DNA of 64,000 bases, from NCBI RefSeq assembly GCF_004135675.1, contig NZ_QHLX01000003.1:310001-374000 (forward strand). The letters run 5' to 3'. Of the stretch, positions 39,201 to 50,887 are shown one piece after another. The first letter of the stretch is position 1. The number at the start of each line of letters is the position of its first letter. Both the position numbers and the translations under genes were made by a program. Below the pieces are notes generated by a model, which saw nothing but the letters and a program-made list of their open reading frames with translations, had not been told where the DNA came from and did no database searches. This DNA is from Marinitoga lauensis (GTDB lineage Bacteria > Thermotogota > Thermotogae > Petrotogales > Petrotogaceae).

Positions 39201-40214
39201 TTAACTCCTCTCAAGCTCTGGTTTTATATAAATTTGCCAGAATACTTTTATAATCATTGCAGTTGGTACAGCGATTAATGCACCAGTTAAACTTATAATA
39301 GAACCAAGAATTAATAGGGAAAATATGGTAATTACAGGATTGACCCTTCCATAATCTTTCATTATTGATATAAATATAATAAAAGCGATTCCGTGTATTA
39401 TAGACATGATAAGTAAAAAAAGGAGCATTGTGGTTAATCCACTCGAGATTCCTACAACAATCATAGGAATAAACTCAAGAACAACCCCGATAACTGGAAT
39501 GAAATTGGTAACAGCGGCCCAAAAACTCAGCAATAATTGATATTTGATACCTAAAAAAGACATTGCTAAAAAAGCAGAAACTCCAACAAAAGCTGAGGCG
39601 AATAATGTTGCAACAACATAATGCTCAATTTGATTAAATGTTTCATTATAAAATAAATTCGCACTTTTTCTCAAAGATTTTGGATATAAATATTGTAATT
39701 TTATTTTAAAACTATCAAAATAAAAACTAAAATATATAGTACCTATTGTCAGGAAAAACAAAAATGTAAAAGTTTTTTGACCATAACTTGGAAGTAGCTC
39801 TATAAAGTTAGAAAGTATTTCTATTAATTTTGGTTGCAATGAATTCATGAAATTTTCTATATTATCGACAATATTTTGTGGCTGATTTTGTAATAGAATT
39901 TTCCACTGGGCTTTTTGGAAAAAATCATTTAAGAAAATTATGAAATTGCTAATTTCTTTTATAACTGTAGGAATTAGTAATACAAGTAATAAATATAAGA
40001 AAAACAAAGAACTAACTAGAGCAATTACAGTTGCTATTTTCATAGGGATTTTTAATCTATTTAAGCCTTTAGCAACAAGATTAATGGCTAAAACAAAGCC
40101 AATAGTAAATATTATAATAGTGAAAACATCTCTTGAGATAAAAGCAATACTAATAAAGAGTAAAAAATATAAAGCAGAAAATAAAGCACCTTTTAAATTA
40201 GGGCTTAAATTCAT
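39201..40214 (-). CDS. AI-2E family transporter (PerM/YdiK-like)
   Basis: A membrane protein of about 337 residues with seven or eight hydrophobic segments and the family-typical C-terminal pattern (PVIGVVLEFIPMIVVG, then YGRVNPVITIFSLLILGSIISLTGALIAVPTA). Members have been linked to autoinducer-2 export or ion antiport, and substrates are mostly unproven. ATG at 40214 is chosen because GGAGTTGA lies upstream at the asparaginase stop. Confidence 0.85.
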   Translation of the reverse strand: MNLSPNLKGALFSALYFLLFISIAFISRDVFTIIIFTIGFVLAINLVAKGLNRLKIPMKIATVIALVSSLFFLYLLLVLLIPTVIKEISNFIIFLNDFFQKAQWKILLQNQPQNIVDNIENFMNSLQPKLIEILSNFIELLPSYGQKTFTFLFFLTIGTIYFSFYFDSFKIKLQYLYPKSLRKSANLFYNETFNQIEHYVVATLFASAFVGVSAFLAMSFLGIKYQLLLSFWAAVTNFIPVIGVVLEFIPMIVVGISSGLTTMLLFLLIMSIIHGIAFIIFISIMKDYGRVNPVITIFSLLILGSIISLTGALIAVPTAMIIKVFWQIYIKPELERS

Positions 40215-40215
40215 T

Positions 40216-41202
40216 TTAATCAACTCCATTAAATTCAAAGTATTTTCTTAATTTATCAATTTTATTCGTAACACCTAATGCTACAGTTAACTTGATTCTT
40301 GCTTTTTGGCCTGAAACCTCATTACCAAGAATAGCACCTTTATTTTTTAAATCTGCGCCGCCACCATGATATCCATATACTCCAAGGACCCTTCCTTTAA
40401 AACATCTTGAAACAACGATTACTGGTATATTTTTTTCTTTAACAAGCCATTCAATTTTATCGGCTACTTTTGGTGGAACATTTCCTCTTCCAAATCCTTC
40501 AATAACAACACCTTTGAAACCAAGATCTGGTAAAACATTCAAAATTGAACCATCATCGCCTGTATAAGTTTTTATTAAAGCAACTTTATCTTCAACATCT
40601 ATTGCATCAATATGCATTCTTAAAAGCGATTCTCTATAGAATATTATAGCATCTTCATCAACAATTCCCAATGGACCATATCCTGGCGAATCAAAGGTAG
40701 CAACGTTGCTTGTATATGTTTTTGTAACTTCTCTTGCTGAATGAATTTCATCATTTAAGCAAACAAGAACGCCTTTATTAACAGCTTTTTTTGAAGATGC
40801 AACTCTAACTGATGAAATTAGATTAGCTGGTCCATCAGTACTTGGCTCATTCCAATTTCTCATAGCAGCAGTTAAAACTATAGGTTTATTTTCATTTAAG
40901 ACCAGATCTAAAAAATAAGCAGTTTCTTCTAAAGTATCTGTTCCATGAGTAATAACAATACCATCAATATCTTCTCGTGAAATAACTTCTTTGACAAATT
41001 TTGAAAGTTCAAACATAATTTTAGGAGTCATATGAGGGCTTGGAATATTGGTAAATTCAATTAATTCAGTTTCAGCAATTTTTCTTAATTCCGGGATATC
41101 ATTTAAATGTTTGTTTCTTTCTTCTGAAGGGATAACTCCAAGTAAAGGATCATGTATCATTGCGATAGTTCCACCTGTTGTGATAATTGCTATTTTTCCC
41201 AT
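40216..41202 (-). CDS. L-asparaginase
   Basis: Hydrolyses asparagine to aspartate and ammonia. The two active-site threonines lie in ITTGGTIAM (near residue 10) and in ITHGTDTLEETAYFLD (near 88). RNWNEPSTDGPANL and the GYG/GVVIEGFGRGN segments are typical of the bacterial type I/II family. There is no signal peptide, so it is cytoplasmic. Length is 328 residues and the frame is intact. It is the first gene of asparaginase-AI-2E-secreted protein. Confidence 0.93.
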   Translation of the reverse strand: MGKIAIITTGGTIAMIHDPLLGVIPSEERNKHLNDIPELRKIAETELIEFTNIPSPHMTPKIMFELSKFVKEVISREDIDGIVITHGTDTLEETAYFLDLVLNENKPIVLTAAMRNWNEPSTDGPANLISSVRVASSKKAVNKGVLVCLNDEIHSAREVTKTYTSNVATFDSPGYGPLGIVDEDAIIFYRESLLRMHIDAIDVEDKVALIKTYTGDDGSILNVLPDLGFKGVVIEGFGRGNVPPKVADKIEWLVKEKNIPVIVVSRCFKGRVLGVYGYHGGGADLKNKGAILGNEVSGQKARIKLTVALGVTNKIDKLRKYFEFNGVD

Positions 41203-41215
41203 ATTTATCCCCTTT

Positions 41216-42490
41216 CTAGATATTATTTATTTTTATTTTTGCTACATAAAAAGGAATTAAACTTTCATCAGGATAAAAATAATAACCATAACCATCAAAG
41301 TAACTTTTTATATTATACTTGTCTAAATCAATTTTCTCAAACTCAATATTATCATGATTTTCCGAAATATATTTCATATTCAACGTATTCTCTTCTTTAG
41401 AAACAGTACATGTAGAATATACAATAGTTCCATTTTCTTTTATCAAATTATTTATTGCATTATTTAATAATTGTCTTTGAACCTCAGAATAAGTATCGAA
41501 ATCTTTTTTTGACACTCTATGCAAAACTTCAGGATGTATAGAAGCAGTTCCAAGTGAAGTACATGGTGCATCAATTAGTATTTTATCATATTTTTCTTCA
41601 TTATATTCAATTCCTGATATTAATTTCGTTTTAATAATGTCAATTCCTAATCTTTCTGCATTTTTTTCAACCAGTTCTAATCTATCAATATCAATATCCA
41701 GAGCAATAATATTTCCAGTGTTGTCCATTAGTTGAGCTAACTCTGTTGTTTTACCTCCAGGAGCAGAACACATATCTAAAACGCTTTCGCCAGGCTTTGG
41801 ATCTAAAATTAAAGGTATTATTTGTGAACTTTCATGTTGAATATAAAACAATCCATCTTTATAAAATTCAGTAATCTCTATAGGTGATTTAGGATTCTTT
41901 ATAATAATTCCAAAAGGCGAATGGTTAGAGGTTTTTACTTCGAAATCCTTTAACCTTTCCATTAATTCTTCTCTTGATATCTTTAAAGTATTAGTTCTTA
42001 ATGTAAGAGGATTTACGGAGTAACTTTTTTTCATAAAGACTTCCACATAATCTTTTGGGAAAGAATCAATCATATAATCATATAACCACTTGGAAATAGA
42101 ATATTTTGCCCATTCAGGTAGGGTTATCTCATCTTTTTTAGATAACAAATTTTTCAAAGTTGCATTTACAAATCCTCTAACCTTTCTATTTTTTGCAACT
42201 TTAACAGTTTCATTTACAGCAACGTATGGCTTAAAATCATTTAAAATCTGATAAGCTCCAAGTCTTAGAATCCACTTAGAAGCAGGAGGAGTATTTTTAT
42301 AATTTCGTATTAGTTTTTTTAAATAAAAATCTATTTTAACAAGATTTCTTATGGTTCCCCATACAAGATTCTTTAGTAAAGCTATATCCTGATTTGAATA
42401 TATTTCATTAAAATACTCGAAAGATTTTTGTGGAATATAATGTTTTTTATCAAATTCTCTTAACAATAAATAAGCGTCTTTTCTCACCAT
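41216..42490 (-). CDS. rsmB: 16S rRNA (cytosine-967-C5) methyltransferase RsmB
   Basis: An N-terminal NusB-like RNA-binding domain (about 1-130) is followed by a Rossmann SAM domain: VLDMCSAPGGKTTELAQ, then the two conserved cysteines in DAPCTSLG and YSTCTVSKEEN. Length is 424 residues and the frame is intact. ATG at 42490 follows GAGGTGAT, and an upstream GTG three codons earlier overlaps that site. Confidence 0.94.
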   Translation of the reverse strand: MVRKDAYLLLREFDKKHYIPQKSFEYFNEIYSNQDIALLKNLVWGTIRNLVKIDFYLKKLIRNYKNTPPASKWILRLGAYQILNDFKPYVAVNETVKVAKNRKVRGFVNATLKNLLSKKDEITLPEWAKYSISKWLYDYMIDSFPKDYVEVFMKKSYSVNPLTLRTNTLKISREELMERLKDFEVKTSNHSPFGIIIKNPKSPIEITEFYKDGLFYIQHESSQIIPLILDPKPGESVLDMCSAPGGKTTELAQLMDNTGNIIALDIDIDRLELVEKNAERLGIDIIKTKLISGIEYNEEKYDKILIDAPCTSLGTASIHPEVLHRVSKKDFDTYSEVQRQLLNNAINNLIKENGTIVYSTCTVSKEENTLNMKYISENHDNIEFEKIDLDKYNIKSYFDGYGYYFYPDESLIPFYVAKIKINNI

Positions 42491-42656
42491 TTGAATCACC
42501 TCTTTTTATTATTATATCAGAGGTATATTACAGGATATAATATTAAAAGCAAATTTAAAAATTTTATTTTGTCACCAGTTTGTGTTAGTAATAGTAACAT
42601 TTTTGTTTTATCATACATTCATAGTTTGAAATTCAATCTTCTATGGAGGGAGAAAA

Positions 42657-43796
42657 ATGGAAGTTAATGATTTAATAAGAGAAGCTGCTCAAAAGATAGA
42701 AACCCATTTTTAGTATTGGATATAGACCAGGTTAAAAAAATTATATCAGATTAAAGGAATCGATGAAGAATGTTGAAATTTTTTATGCAGTAAAAGCTAA
42801 TTCCATATTGAAATTTTAAAAGCTTTAAGAGATTTAGGTTCATCCTTTGATGTAGCTTCTGTTGGTGAAATTAATAAATTGTTATCGCTTGGCATTAGTC
42901 CTAAACGAATGAGTTATGGTAATCCTATAAAGAAAGAAAAAGATATCGCTTATGCATGGAAAGTTGGCATTGAATATTTTTCTGTAGATAGTGAGATGGA
43001 AGTTGAAAAAGTTGCAAGAAATGCTCCAGGTTCAAAGGTATATGCAAGAATTGCTACAAGTTCTTCTGATAGTGATTGGCCGTTATCTGGTAAATTTGGT
43101 ACAGATATTGATCATGTCATAGCTATTTTAAATTGGGCAAATAGACATGGATTAAAACCTTATGGCGTAAGTTTTCACGTTGGTTCTCAATCATATAATA
43201 AATATAAATGGCAGCAGGCTATTCTTGAAGCCAGTGTTGTATTTAATAAACTTTCAAAAAATGGAATAGATTTAAAGATGCTTAATCTTGGTGGTGGAAT
43301 ACCTGTTCAACATACTAAACCAATTCCAACTGTTGAGGAAATAGGTGAAGTTGTAGATGATTCCATTCAGGAATATTTGTGGAAACATAAAAATTTGATG
43401 GTTGTTACAGAGCCGGGAAGATCCATGGTAGGAGACGCGGGTATTCTTGTGTCAAAGGTTATATTAAAAAGTAGAAAAGGGTCAAAAAAATGGGTTTATC
43501 TTGATGTGGGTGTATTCCATGGTTTGATGGAAACCATTGAAAATTTCCAATATGAAATACAAATTGAAGGAAAATCTTATGATAAAACAGATGTTTTTAC
43601 CTTAGCAGGACCAACATGTGATAGTGTTGATACCATTTATGAAGATCATATTTTGCCGGCTGATATTGATTATAATGACATCGTTTATTTTATTAATGCC
43701 GGTGCGTATACTGTTGAGTATGCTGCTCATTTTAATGGTATTGAACCACCTAAAGTTTATACTATGGAAGAATTGAAAGAAATATTATACAAATAA
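42657..43796 (+). CDS. PLP-dependent ornithine/lysine-type decarboxylase (fold III)
   Basis: Fold-III decarboxylase, most like ornithine decarboxylase, feeding polyamine synthesis. The PLP lysine lies in FYAVKANS. FHVGSQS, LNLGGGIPV, VVTEPGRSMVGD and LAGPTCDSVDTI are present; the GPTCDS-D form points to ornithine decarboxylase rather than diaminopimelate decarboxylase. At least three single-base losses fall in the first 170 bases. Reconstructed length is about 380 residues. ATG at 42657 follows GGAGGG. Confidence 0.85.
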
Positions 43797-43828
43797 AAAT
43801 AAGAGCCTTTTCATAGGCTCTTATTTTT
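43795..43828. terminator. Bidirectional terminator
   Basis: A 14-bp stem, AAAAATAAGAGCCT with AGGCTCTTATTTTT. It sits between the convergent decarboxylase and lipM genes and is T-rich on both strands. Confidence 0.88.
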
Positions 43829-43831
43829 ATT

Positions 43832-44617
43832 CTATTCATCAATATCAATGTCAAATCTTTCAACAAGCTTTTTTGTTAATGCATATTCGGAGTCTGAAAG
43901 TTCTCCAATTACAACAACGTCATTAAAAATTTTATTAAAGCCTATCTTTAAAGCTTCAGCTAATTCTTCGAAAGAAATAGTTCTATTTAAAACAGATTTT
44001 ATATCAATAACTCTATCTTTAAGATGATTAAATAATTTTTCTTTTTTATCTTTAGTTAAATTAAAGCTATTAACATAATTTTTTAATGGAAATTCTATTG
44101 GTATAGACCCATGTTGTAAAATATAATGGTCATTTCTGTATTGAGCACTTCCAATAAACTTTTTTTTATCAATTGTAATTTCATATATAGATGGTGCATC
44201 ATAGCATGCAGGAGTATTTAAATGTTTGTTTTTATTCTTTTCAACATCACATTGAATGTTTAGGTGTTCCAGACTTTTTATTAAAGCTTCAGCTATTATT
44301 TTATAGCTTCCAATTACGCTTTTAGGGAGTATTGGATGAGTAACGGGAGCGGAAAAAAGATATGTGATTTCTTTATGATGTAATACAGCTCTTCCGCCAG
44401 TAGGTCTTCTAACTATATCAATATTATTACTTCTCAAAAATTCTAAATCAATATCATCCATTTTTTGAAATCTTCCAAGGGATAATGTTGGGAGACTCCA
44501 GCCATACAATCGAATAGTAGTGGGTTGACATCCTTTCCCAACATGTTTTGCTATTGCCAAATCGCATGCCATATTCCATGATCCCATATGATATGTATCA
44601 ACAATTAGACGTATCAT
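43832..44617 (-). CDS. Octanoyltransferase LipM / lipoate-protein ligase family
   Basis: Attaches octanoyl or lipoyl groups to lipoyl domains. The BPL/LplA/LipB fold shows SLGRFQ, RRPTGGRAVLHH and KKKFIGSAQ. Cys138 in ACYDAPSIYEI occupies the position of the catalytic cysteine in LipM, which argues for octanoyl transfer over ATP-dependent ligation. Length is 261 residues. ATG at 44617 is coupled to the end of rsmG through TGATG. Confidence 0.85.
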   Translation of the reverse strand: MIRLIVDTYHMGSWNMACDLAIAKHVGKGCQPTTIRLYGWSLPTLSLGRFQKMDDIDLEFLRSNNIDIVRRPTGGRAVLHHKEITYLFSAPVTHPILPKSVIGSYKIIAEALIKSLEHLNIQCDVEKNKNKHLNTPACYDAPSIYEITIDKKKFIGSAQYRNDHYILQHGSIPIEFPLKNYVNSFNLTKDKKEKLFNHLKDRVIDIKSVLNRTISFEELAEALKIGFNKIFNDVVVIGELSDSEYALTKKLVERFDIDIDE

Positions 44618-45320
44618 CAAATACCTCCTAATGGTTTTTTTAAAGCAATTCCAACTTTCCTTGGAAAACTTGAAGGAGTTTTTCCGTTTTTCTTTAATAC
44701 AATAAAATGTCGTTCTTTTCCAAATAGTTCATAATAATGTTCCTCAATAATTTCAAAATATATTTTTTTCATAGCTTTTTTTAGGTATTCTCTTTCTTCT
44801 GAACGATAGGTAGGACCTTTGTATAAAAATAATAAGCCATTTATTTTTAATAAAGGTGCAGCATATTCTAATAATATATCGCTTCTTGAAACTGCTTTTG
44901 CAGTAACATAGTCAAATTGTTCTAAATGTTTCTTTGAAAAAGTTTCTACACGACTATTAATAGGAGTTACGTTTTTTAAATCCAATTCTTTTGAAAAAAA
45001 TTTAACTGCTTTTATTTTTTTTTCAATACTATCTAATAAAGTAAAATTTATATCAGGAAAAATGATGGATAAAGGTATTCCAGGTATTCCACCACCAGTT
45101 CCAATATCTAAAAAGTTTGTATTATTTTTTAAATCTATGAATTTCATAAATGGATAAATGCTATCCAAAATAAGAGATTTTGAAGCTTCTTCAAAATCTT
45201 TTATTGCTGTTAAGTTAACAGGGTAATTTATTATTAATTCAATAAATCTGTTTAGTTGATTATATGAATTTTCGTTCAAAAAAATTCATATTTTTCAAGA
45301 AGTCTCAATAAAAATTTCAT
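44617..45320 (-). CDS. rsmG: 16S rRNA (guanine-527-N7) methyltransferase RsmG
   Basis: Methylates the 530 loop of 16S rRNA. It has the SAM motif FLDIGTGGGIPGIPLSI followed by VTAKAVSR. A T is missing in a T-run near 45283. Restoring it adds the N-terminus MKFLLRLLEKYEFFLNEN from ATG at 45320, which has GGAGG upstream. About 234 residues. The start codon overlaps the -35 box of the divergent tRNA-Ser promoter. Confidence 0.93.
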
Positions 45321-45348
45321 TGACAAGTACCTCCTAATATGGTATAAT
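45320..45348 (+). promoter_or_regulatory. Consensus sigma-70 promoter of tRNA-Ser
   Basis: TTGACA (45320-45325), a 17-base spacer, TATAAT (45343-45348). Both hexamers are perfect. The predicted transcript starts at the tRNA 5' end, so little or no leader is made. Confidence 0.9.
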
Positions 45349-45355
45349 ACTCCTC

Positions 45356-45444
45356 GGAGACGTAGCCTAATTGGCTAAGGCGTCGGTCTTGAAAACCGAT
45401 GGGGTTGACGCCCCGTGTGGGTTCGAGTCCCACCGTCTCCGCCA
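45356..45444 (+). tRNA. tRNA-Ser (anticodon TGA)
   Basis: A class II tRNA with a long variable arm (GGGGTTGACGCCCC region). The acceptor GGAGACG pairs with CGTCTCC, the anticodon loop is CTTGAAA, the T-arm is GGTTCGAGTCC, and CCA is encoded. A terminator follows at once. Confidence 0.97.
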
Positions 45445-45450
45445 ATATTT

Positions 45451-45474
45451 AAACCGCCCGATTGAAGGCGGTTT
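45451..45474 (+). terminator. Intrinsic terminator of tRNA-Ser
   Basis: AAACCGCC-CGATTGAA-GGCGGTTT followed by TTGG, seven bases after the tRNA. It also lies just past the lepB stop on the other strand. Confidence 0.85.
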
Positions 45475-45479
45475 TTGGT

Positions 45480-46410
45480 TTATTTTACAGAACCGAATCT
45501 ATTATATGGCCAGATTCTTAAAAATGGTCTTCCTATAATATTTTTTTCAGGGACAATACCAAAATATCTACTATCAAAACTTTCAGTAGTGTTATCCCCA
45601 TAAAGAAATAAAAACCTTTAGGTAAAACAATTTTTACTCTTCCATTTTCTTCTACAAAGATTTTACTCAAATCAAGATTTGCTAAATATTTTTCGTAATA
45701 TTTTGTATAATCAAGATTTTTATTATAATATCTAAAAGCACCTAAATCAAACATAGGTTTTCTAAGTTCAGTATATGTCCTATAAATATCACTACTATAT
45801 TTTTCAGGATAAGCCATGAATTTATAATAATCCTTTGAGGCAAATATTCCATCAATATAGTAATATCTGTCTTCAAATCCTTCAGGAATTTTTCCGTTTA
45901 CATAAAGCTGGGCTACGGAATTTTTTACACCATAAGGTAATTTATCAATACCACCATAATAGTCTATGATTTTTTGAAGCCAATATGGTGTTTTAAAATT
46001 TTTATCATTTTTAATTCTGTCCCAAATTTTAGTATCTGGTATTAATTCCAGAGTGTCTCCAGGAGTTCCGACCAATCTTTTTACATATTTTACATGTCCA
46101 TCAAATTCCTTTGGTGCAAATAAATCCATAAACTTATCAAATGCCCCAAGCTGTTTTTGTGCGGTTTTATCTACAAAAGGAGTCCAGAAAACTATAATAT
46201 CTCCAACTTTAGGCTTACTATAGTCATAAGTTATTTTTTCAATGAATAAACGGTCCAACACCTGTATGGTAGGTACCATTGAAGGTGTTGGAACCATCAT
46301 TGTTTCAAAAACAAAAAGTCTTATTATAGTACCGAATATAACAGCATATATAAGGCATTGATCCATTCATAAGTTTCTTTTTTTATTTTGTTTTTTAGAT
46401 TATTAGACAA
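45480..46410 (-). CDS. lepB: Signal peptidase I
   Basis: Membrane serine protease that removes signal peptides. The N-terminal helix ([21 protein letters not shown]) leads to the nucleophile in [10 protein letters not shown]. The catalytic lysine is in [14 protein letters not shown], and the reconstructed C-terminus has the conserved [14 protein letters not shown]. Bases are missing near 46355 and in a G-run near 45600. A long insertion (about residues 110-250) sits between the catalytic boxes. The start is uncertain; TTG at 46410, overlapping rplS, fits best. Confidence 0.9.
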
Positions 46411-46762
46411 AAAGGATCAGTCCTTCTCTCCTTAATCTTAATTTTACCTCTTACATTTCTTAAATAGTAAAGTTTTGCTCTTCTTACTTTACCTTTTCTT
46501 ACAACCTGGATTTTTTCAATAGATGGTGAATGTACAGGGAATATTCTTTCAACACCTATGCCATTAGCACCAATTCTTCTAACTGTAAATGTTTTTCCTA
46601 ATCCACCACCTCTTATTTTTATAACAATACCTTCATAAGCTTGAACTCTTTCTCTTCCGCCTTCAACAACTTTAACATAAACTCTTACTGTGTCACCAGG
46701 TCTAAATTCTGGATGTCTTCTCTCATATACTCTTTTTCAATGGCTCTAATGTATTGATCCAT
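46395..46762 (-). CDS. rplS: Large ribosomal subunit protein bL19
   Basis: A ribosomal protein at the interface of the subunits. Reconstruction gives [16 protein letters not shown], then [28 protein letters not shown] and [20 protein letters not shown], a clear bL19. A base is lost near 46715 (EDIPEFRPGD). About 122 residues. It lies between the SPOUT methyltransferase and lepB in the ffh operon. Confidence 0.94.
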
Positions 46763-46795
46763 GTTAAACCCTCCTTGAGAATATTTTTATTATCT

Positions 46796-48084
<1,289 letters not shown>

Positions 48085-48113
<29 letters not shown>

Positions 48114-48650
48114 ACCATTCCAATCTTTTTACAACAATATCCTCGTCTGTTTTGTTAAATTTAATAAGATTTTCCTTTATAAGAGGATAAATTGTTTCAG
48201 ATTTGTTGAATCTATCTATTTCCTTTTCAATGATCAATACTTCGTTAGCACCTGTTTCTAAAATATCAACAACTTTACCTACATAAGTACCATCATCGTA
48301 AAAAACCTTTTTTCTAATAATTGAAAATAATAGAATTCTGAATTGCTTAATTCTGGAAGTATATCTTTTGATACATAAACAACAAAATCTTTATATCTTT
48401 GCGCAGTTGATATATTTTCAACCCCATATATTTTTACAATATATAGTTTATTTGCCTTCCTTATAGAGTCAAATTTAGCGTATAAAAATCTTTTTGTTTT
48501 TGGATTATAAAGCAATACATCCATTAAATTATTAAAAATCTTTTTTTCATTAGTGAAAGGGAAAAGCTTGAGTTCCCCTTCTAATCCGTGAGTATTTGAA
48601 AGTTTCCCTATAGCTACTCTATCTTTCAAGAGGTCTTCTAACCTCTTCAT
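48085..48650 (-). CDS. rimM: 16S rRNA processing protein RimM
   Basis: Binds uS19 during 30S head assembly. The N-terminal barrel starts VAIGKLSNTHGLEGELKLFPFT. The PRC-barrel half, after a lost base near 48315, reads VFYDDGTYVGKVVDILETGANEVLII. The reconstructed gene has about 188 residues and stops within the start of trmD. Confidence 0.92.
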
Positions 48651-48654
48651 CTTA

Positions 48655-48885
48655 TCACCTGATTACCTTTAATAAAAATTTTGTATTTTCATCTTTTTTA
48701 GCTGCTGTTAATAATGTATTTATAGATTTAATAGTTCTTCCATCTTTTCCAATAATTTGACCAACATCTTGTGGATCTACATGAATTTCAAAAACAATTT
48801 CGTCATCATTTGTATATTCCACAATTTTTACCAATTCAGGATTTTTAACAATACCTTTGATAATGTTTTCTAATAATTCTTTCAT
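48655..48885 (-). CDS. khpA: KH-domain RNA-binding protein KhpA
   Basis: A 76-residue single KH-domain protein with the GxxG loop as IIGKDGRTIKSI. In other bacteria KhpA with KhpB binds many transcripts and affects cell elongation. It sits between rpsP and rimM as in many Thermotogota and Firmicutes. Confidence 0.93.
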   Translation of the reverse strand: MKELLENIIKGIVKNPELVKIVEYTNDDEIVFEIHVDPQDVGQIIGKDGRTIKSINTLLTAAKKDENTKFLLKVIR

Positions 48886-48902
48886 TCATATGCCTCCTGG
48901 CA

Positions 48903-49178
48903 TTAAGCTTTCTTTTCAAATTTTATTTCATGAACTTTTTTCATAACTCCAGCTTTAGATAAAATATTCCTTGCTGTTTCTGTTGGTTGAGCACCTTTTA
49001 AAATCCATTCTACTGCTTTTTCAACGTTTACCTGAAATGTATCATTTTCTCTTAGTGGATCATAGAAACCTAATGATTCTATGTATTTACCACTTCTCTT
49101 TTCTCTTGAATCAACTACTACAATCCTATAAAAAGGTCTGTGTCTTCTTCCCATTCTGTTTAATCTGATTTTTACCAT
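48903..49178 (-). CDS. rpsP: Small ribosomal subunit protein bS16
   Basis: A 91-residue ribosomal protein beginning [25 protein letters not shown], with ESLGFYDP and [16 protein letters not shown], all typical of bS16. The frame is intact. It is second in the ffh operon. Confidence 0.97.
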   Translation of the reverse strand: MVKIRLNRMGRRHRPFYRIVVVDSREKRSGKYIESLGFYDPLRENDTFQVNVEKAVEWILKGAQPTETARNILSKAGVMKKVHEIKFEKKA

Positions 49179-49225
49179 ACTAATAATACACCTCCTAAGA
49201 ATTTTAGTTTTTATTTAATTTATTA

Positions 49226-50556
49226 TTATAATCCACCAAATGGCATTTTTCCGAACAACGATTTCTTGTTTTTCATTTTTTTAACCTGTTTCATCATTTT
49301 TTTCATTTGTTCATATGATTTTATTAATTTGTTTATATCCTGCAAGGTAGTTCCGCTACCTTTAGCGATTCTTTGTTTTCTTGAATAATTTAAAATTCTT
49401 GGTTTTCTTCTTTCTTCTTTTGTCATAGAATTAATTATAGCTTCTATTTTTTTCAATTCTGCTTCACTTTTGTTTACATCAATACCTTCCTTTGGAACAC
49501 CTGGTATCATTTCCAGAATTTTAGATAAAGGGCCAAGTTTTCTTATTTGTTTTATTTGCTCAAGAAAATCATTAAAATCAAATTTACCCTCTAAAAATTT
49601 ATTTGCTGATTCTTCTGCTTTTTCTTTGTCTATTTCACTTTCAACTTTTTCAATAAGAGACAAAACATCTCCCATTCCTAAAATTCTGCTTGCATATCTT
49701 TCTGGATAAAATAATTCTAAATCATCAACTTTTTCACCAACACCAACGAATTTAATAGGTTTTTGCGTAATCTGCCTAATTGATATAATAACCCACCACG
49801 AGCGTCACCATCAAGCTTTGTAACAATAAAACCATCTAATTCTAGTCTATTATTAAATTCTTTAGCAGAGTTAACAGCATCCTGCCCTATCATTGCGTCA
49901 ACAACCATTAAAATTTCTTCTGGTTGAGCTATTTTTTTAATTTCTTCTAGTTCTTGCATCATTTGTTCATCTATATGCAGCCTTCCTGCTGTATCTAATA
50001 TAACAATATCATGCAATAACTTTTCAGCATAATCCATTGCTTCTTTAACTATTTTTACAGCATTTTTTCTGTCACCTGTAAAAACAGGAACGCCAATTTG
50101 ATCACCTAATTGAACCAATTGATCGATAGCTGCAGGTCTATAAGTATCAGCAGCAACCAACAAAGGAGCTTTTCCTTGCTTTTTAAAATATTTAGCTAAT
50201 TTAGCAGCATGGGTTGTTTTACCGCTTCCCTGTAAACCAACTAACATAATATAACCAGGTCTTTTTGAAATATTTAACTTTGGTTTTTCATTACCACCCA
50301 TCAGTTCAATTAATTCATCTCTAACAATCCTGATAAATTCCTGGTCTGGAGTTAAACTTTCTAAAACTTCCTTACCAATTGCCTTTTCCTGTATTTTTTT
50401 GATGAATTCTTTAACAACTTTATAATTTACATCTGCTTCTAATAAAGACATTTTGACAGTTCTAACAGCATCTTTAATATTTTTTTCAGATAATTTTCCC
50501 TGTCCTTTTAATGATTTAAAAGCTTTTGCCAATTTTTTTTGGATGTTGTCAAACAT
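49226..50556 (-). CDS. ffh: Signal recognition particle protein Ffh
   Basis: GTPase that targets membrane proteins to the translocon. The NG domain has GLQGSGKTT, DTAGRL, and TKLDGDARGG. The methionine-rich M domain (about 300-440) includes RKPRILNYSRKQRIAKGSG and a basic Met-rich tail. A G is lost near 49790, just after DARGG. About 443 residues. ATG at 50556 follows GGAGGTG. It heads the operon to lepB and has a duplicated leader. Confidence 0.96.
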
Positions 50557-50562
50557 GTACAC

Positions 50563-50598
50563 ACCTCCGGTGAGGAATAGGAATAAAACCAAAAATTT
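50563..50598 (-). repeat. 36-bp leader repeat, copy adjacent to ffh
   Basis: It contains the ffh ribosome binding site (CACCGGAGGT on the minus strand) preceded by a T-rich stretch. It matches 50634-50669 at 35 of 36 positions (50590 versus 50661). Confidence 0.85.
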
Positions 50599-50633
50599 CA
50601 ATAAAAACAATAGTAATTATATAAATATAATTA

Positions 50634-50669
50634 ACCTCCGGTGAGGAATAGGAATAAAACTAAAAATTT
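50634..50669 (-). repeat. 36-bp leader repeat, upstream copy
   Basis: Second copy 71 bases further upstream of ffh. It repeats the Shine-Dalgarno sequence but is not followed by a good start codon. This may be a local duplication of the leader, or a regulatory decoy. Confidence 0.8.
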
Positions 50670-50887
50670 AAAAACAAAACCCATCCAGATTATAGCAATT
50701 AAATTTTACTACAATCTGTAGATATTACTTCTATTTATCAATGTTTAATGAATTAACATAAAAATACAAGTCTAGTATACTATAAAAATTCTTTTTTTTC
50801 ATGAATTCTATTAAACAAAATGTGAGAAGGTGGAAAATTTAAAGTTACAATTTAATTACAACAATAGAAAGAAAAATTTAATTCATT
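50670..50887. other. Gene-poor gap upstream of ffh
   Basis: An AT-rich stretch between the ffh leader repeats and the next coding signals. I see no RNA gene. It probably carries the ffh operon promoter. A GAGAAGGTGG motif near 50825-50834 on the plus strand may be a ribosome binding site for the small open frame downstream. Confidence 0.4.

Noticed and set aside
50557..50610. An N-terminal extension of Ffh from TTG at 50610 giving a hydrophobic leader.
   Set aside because: ATG at 50556 has an ideal ribosome binding site and begins the standard Ffh N-terminus. The extension is just the repeated leader read in frame.
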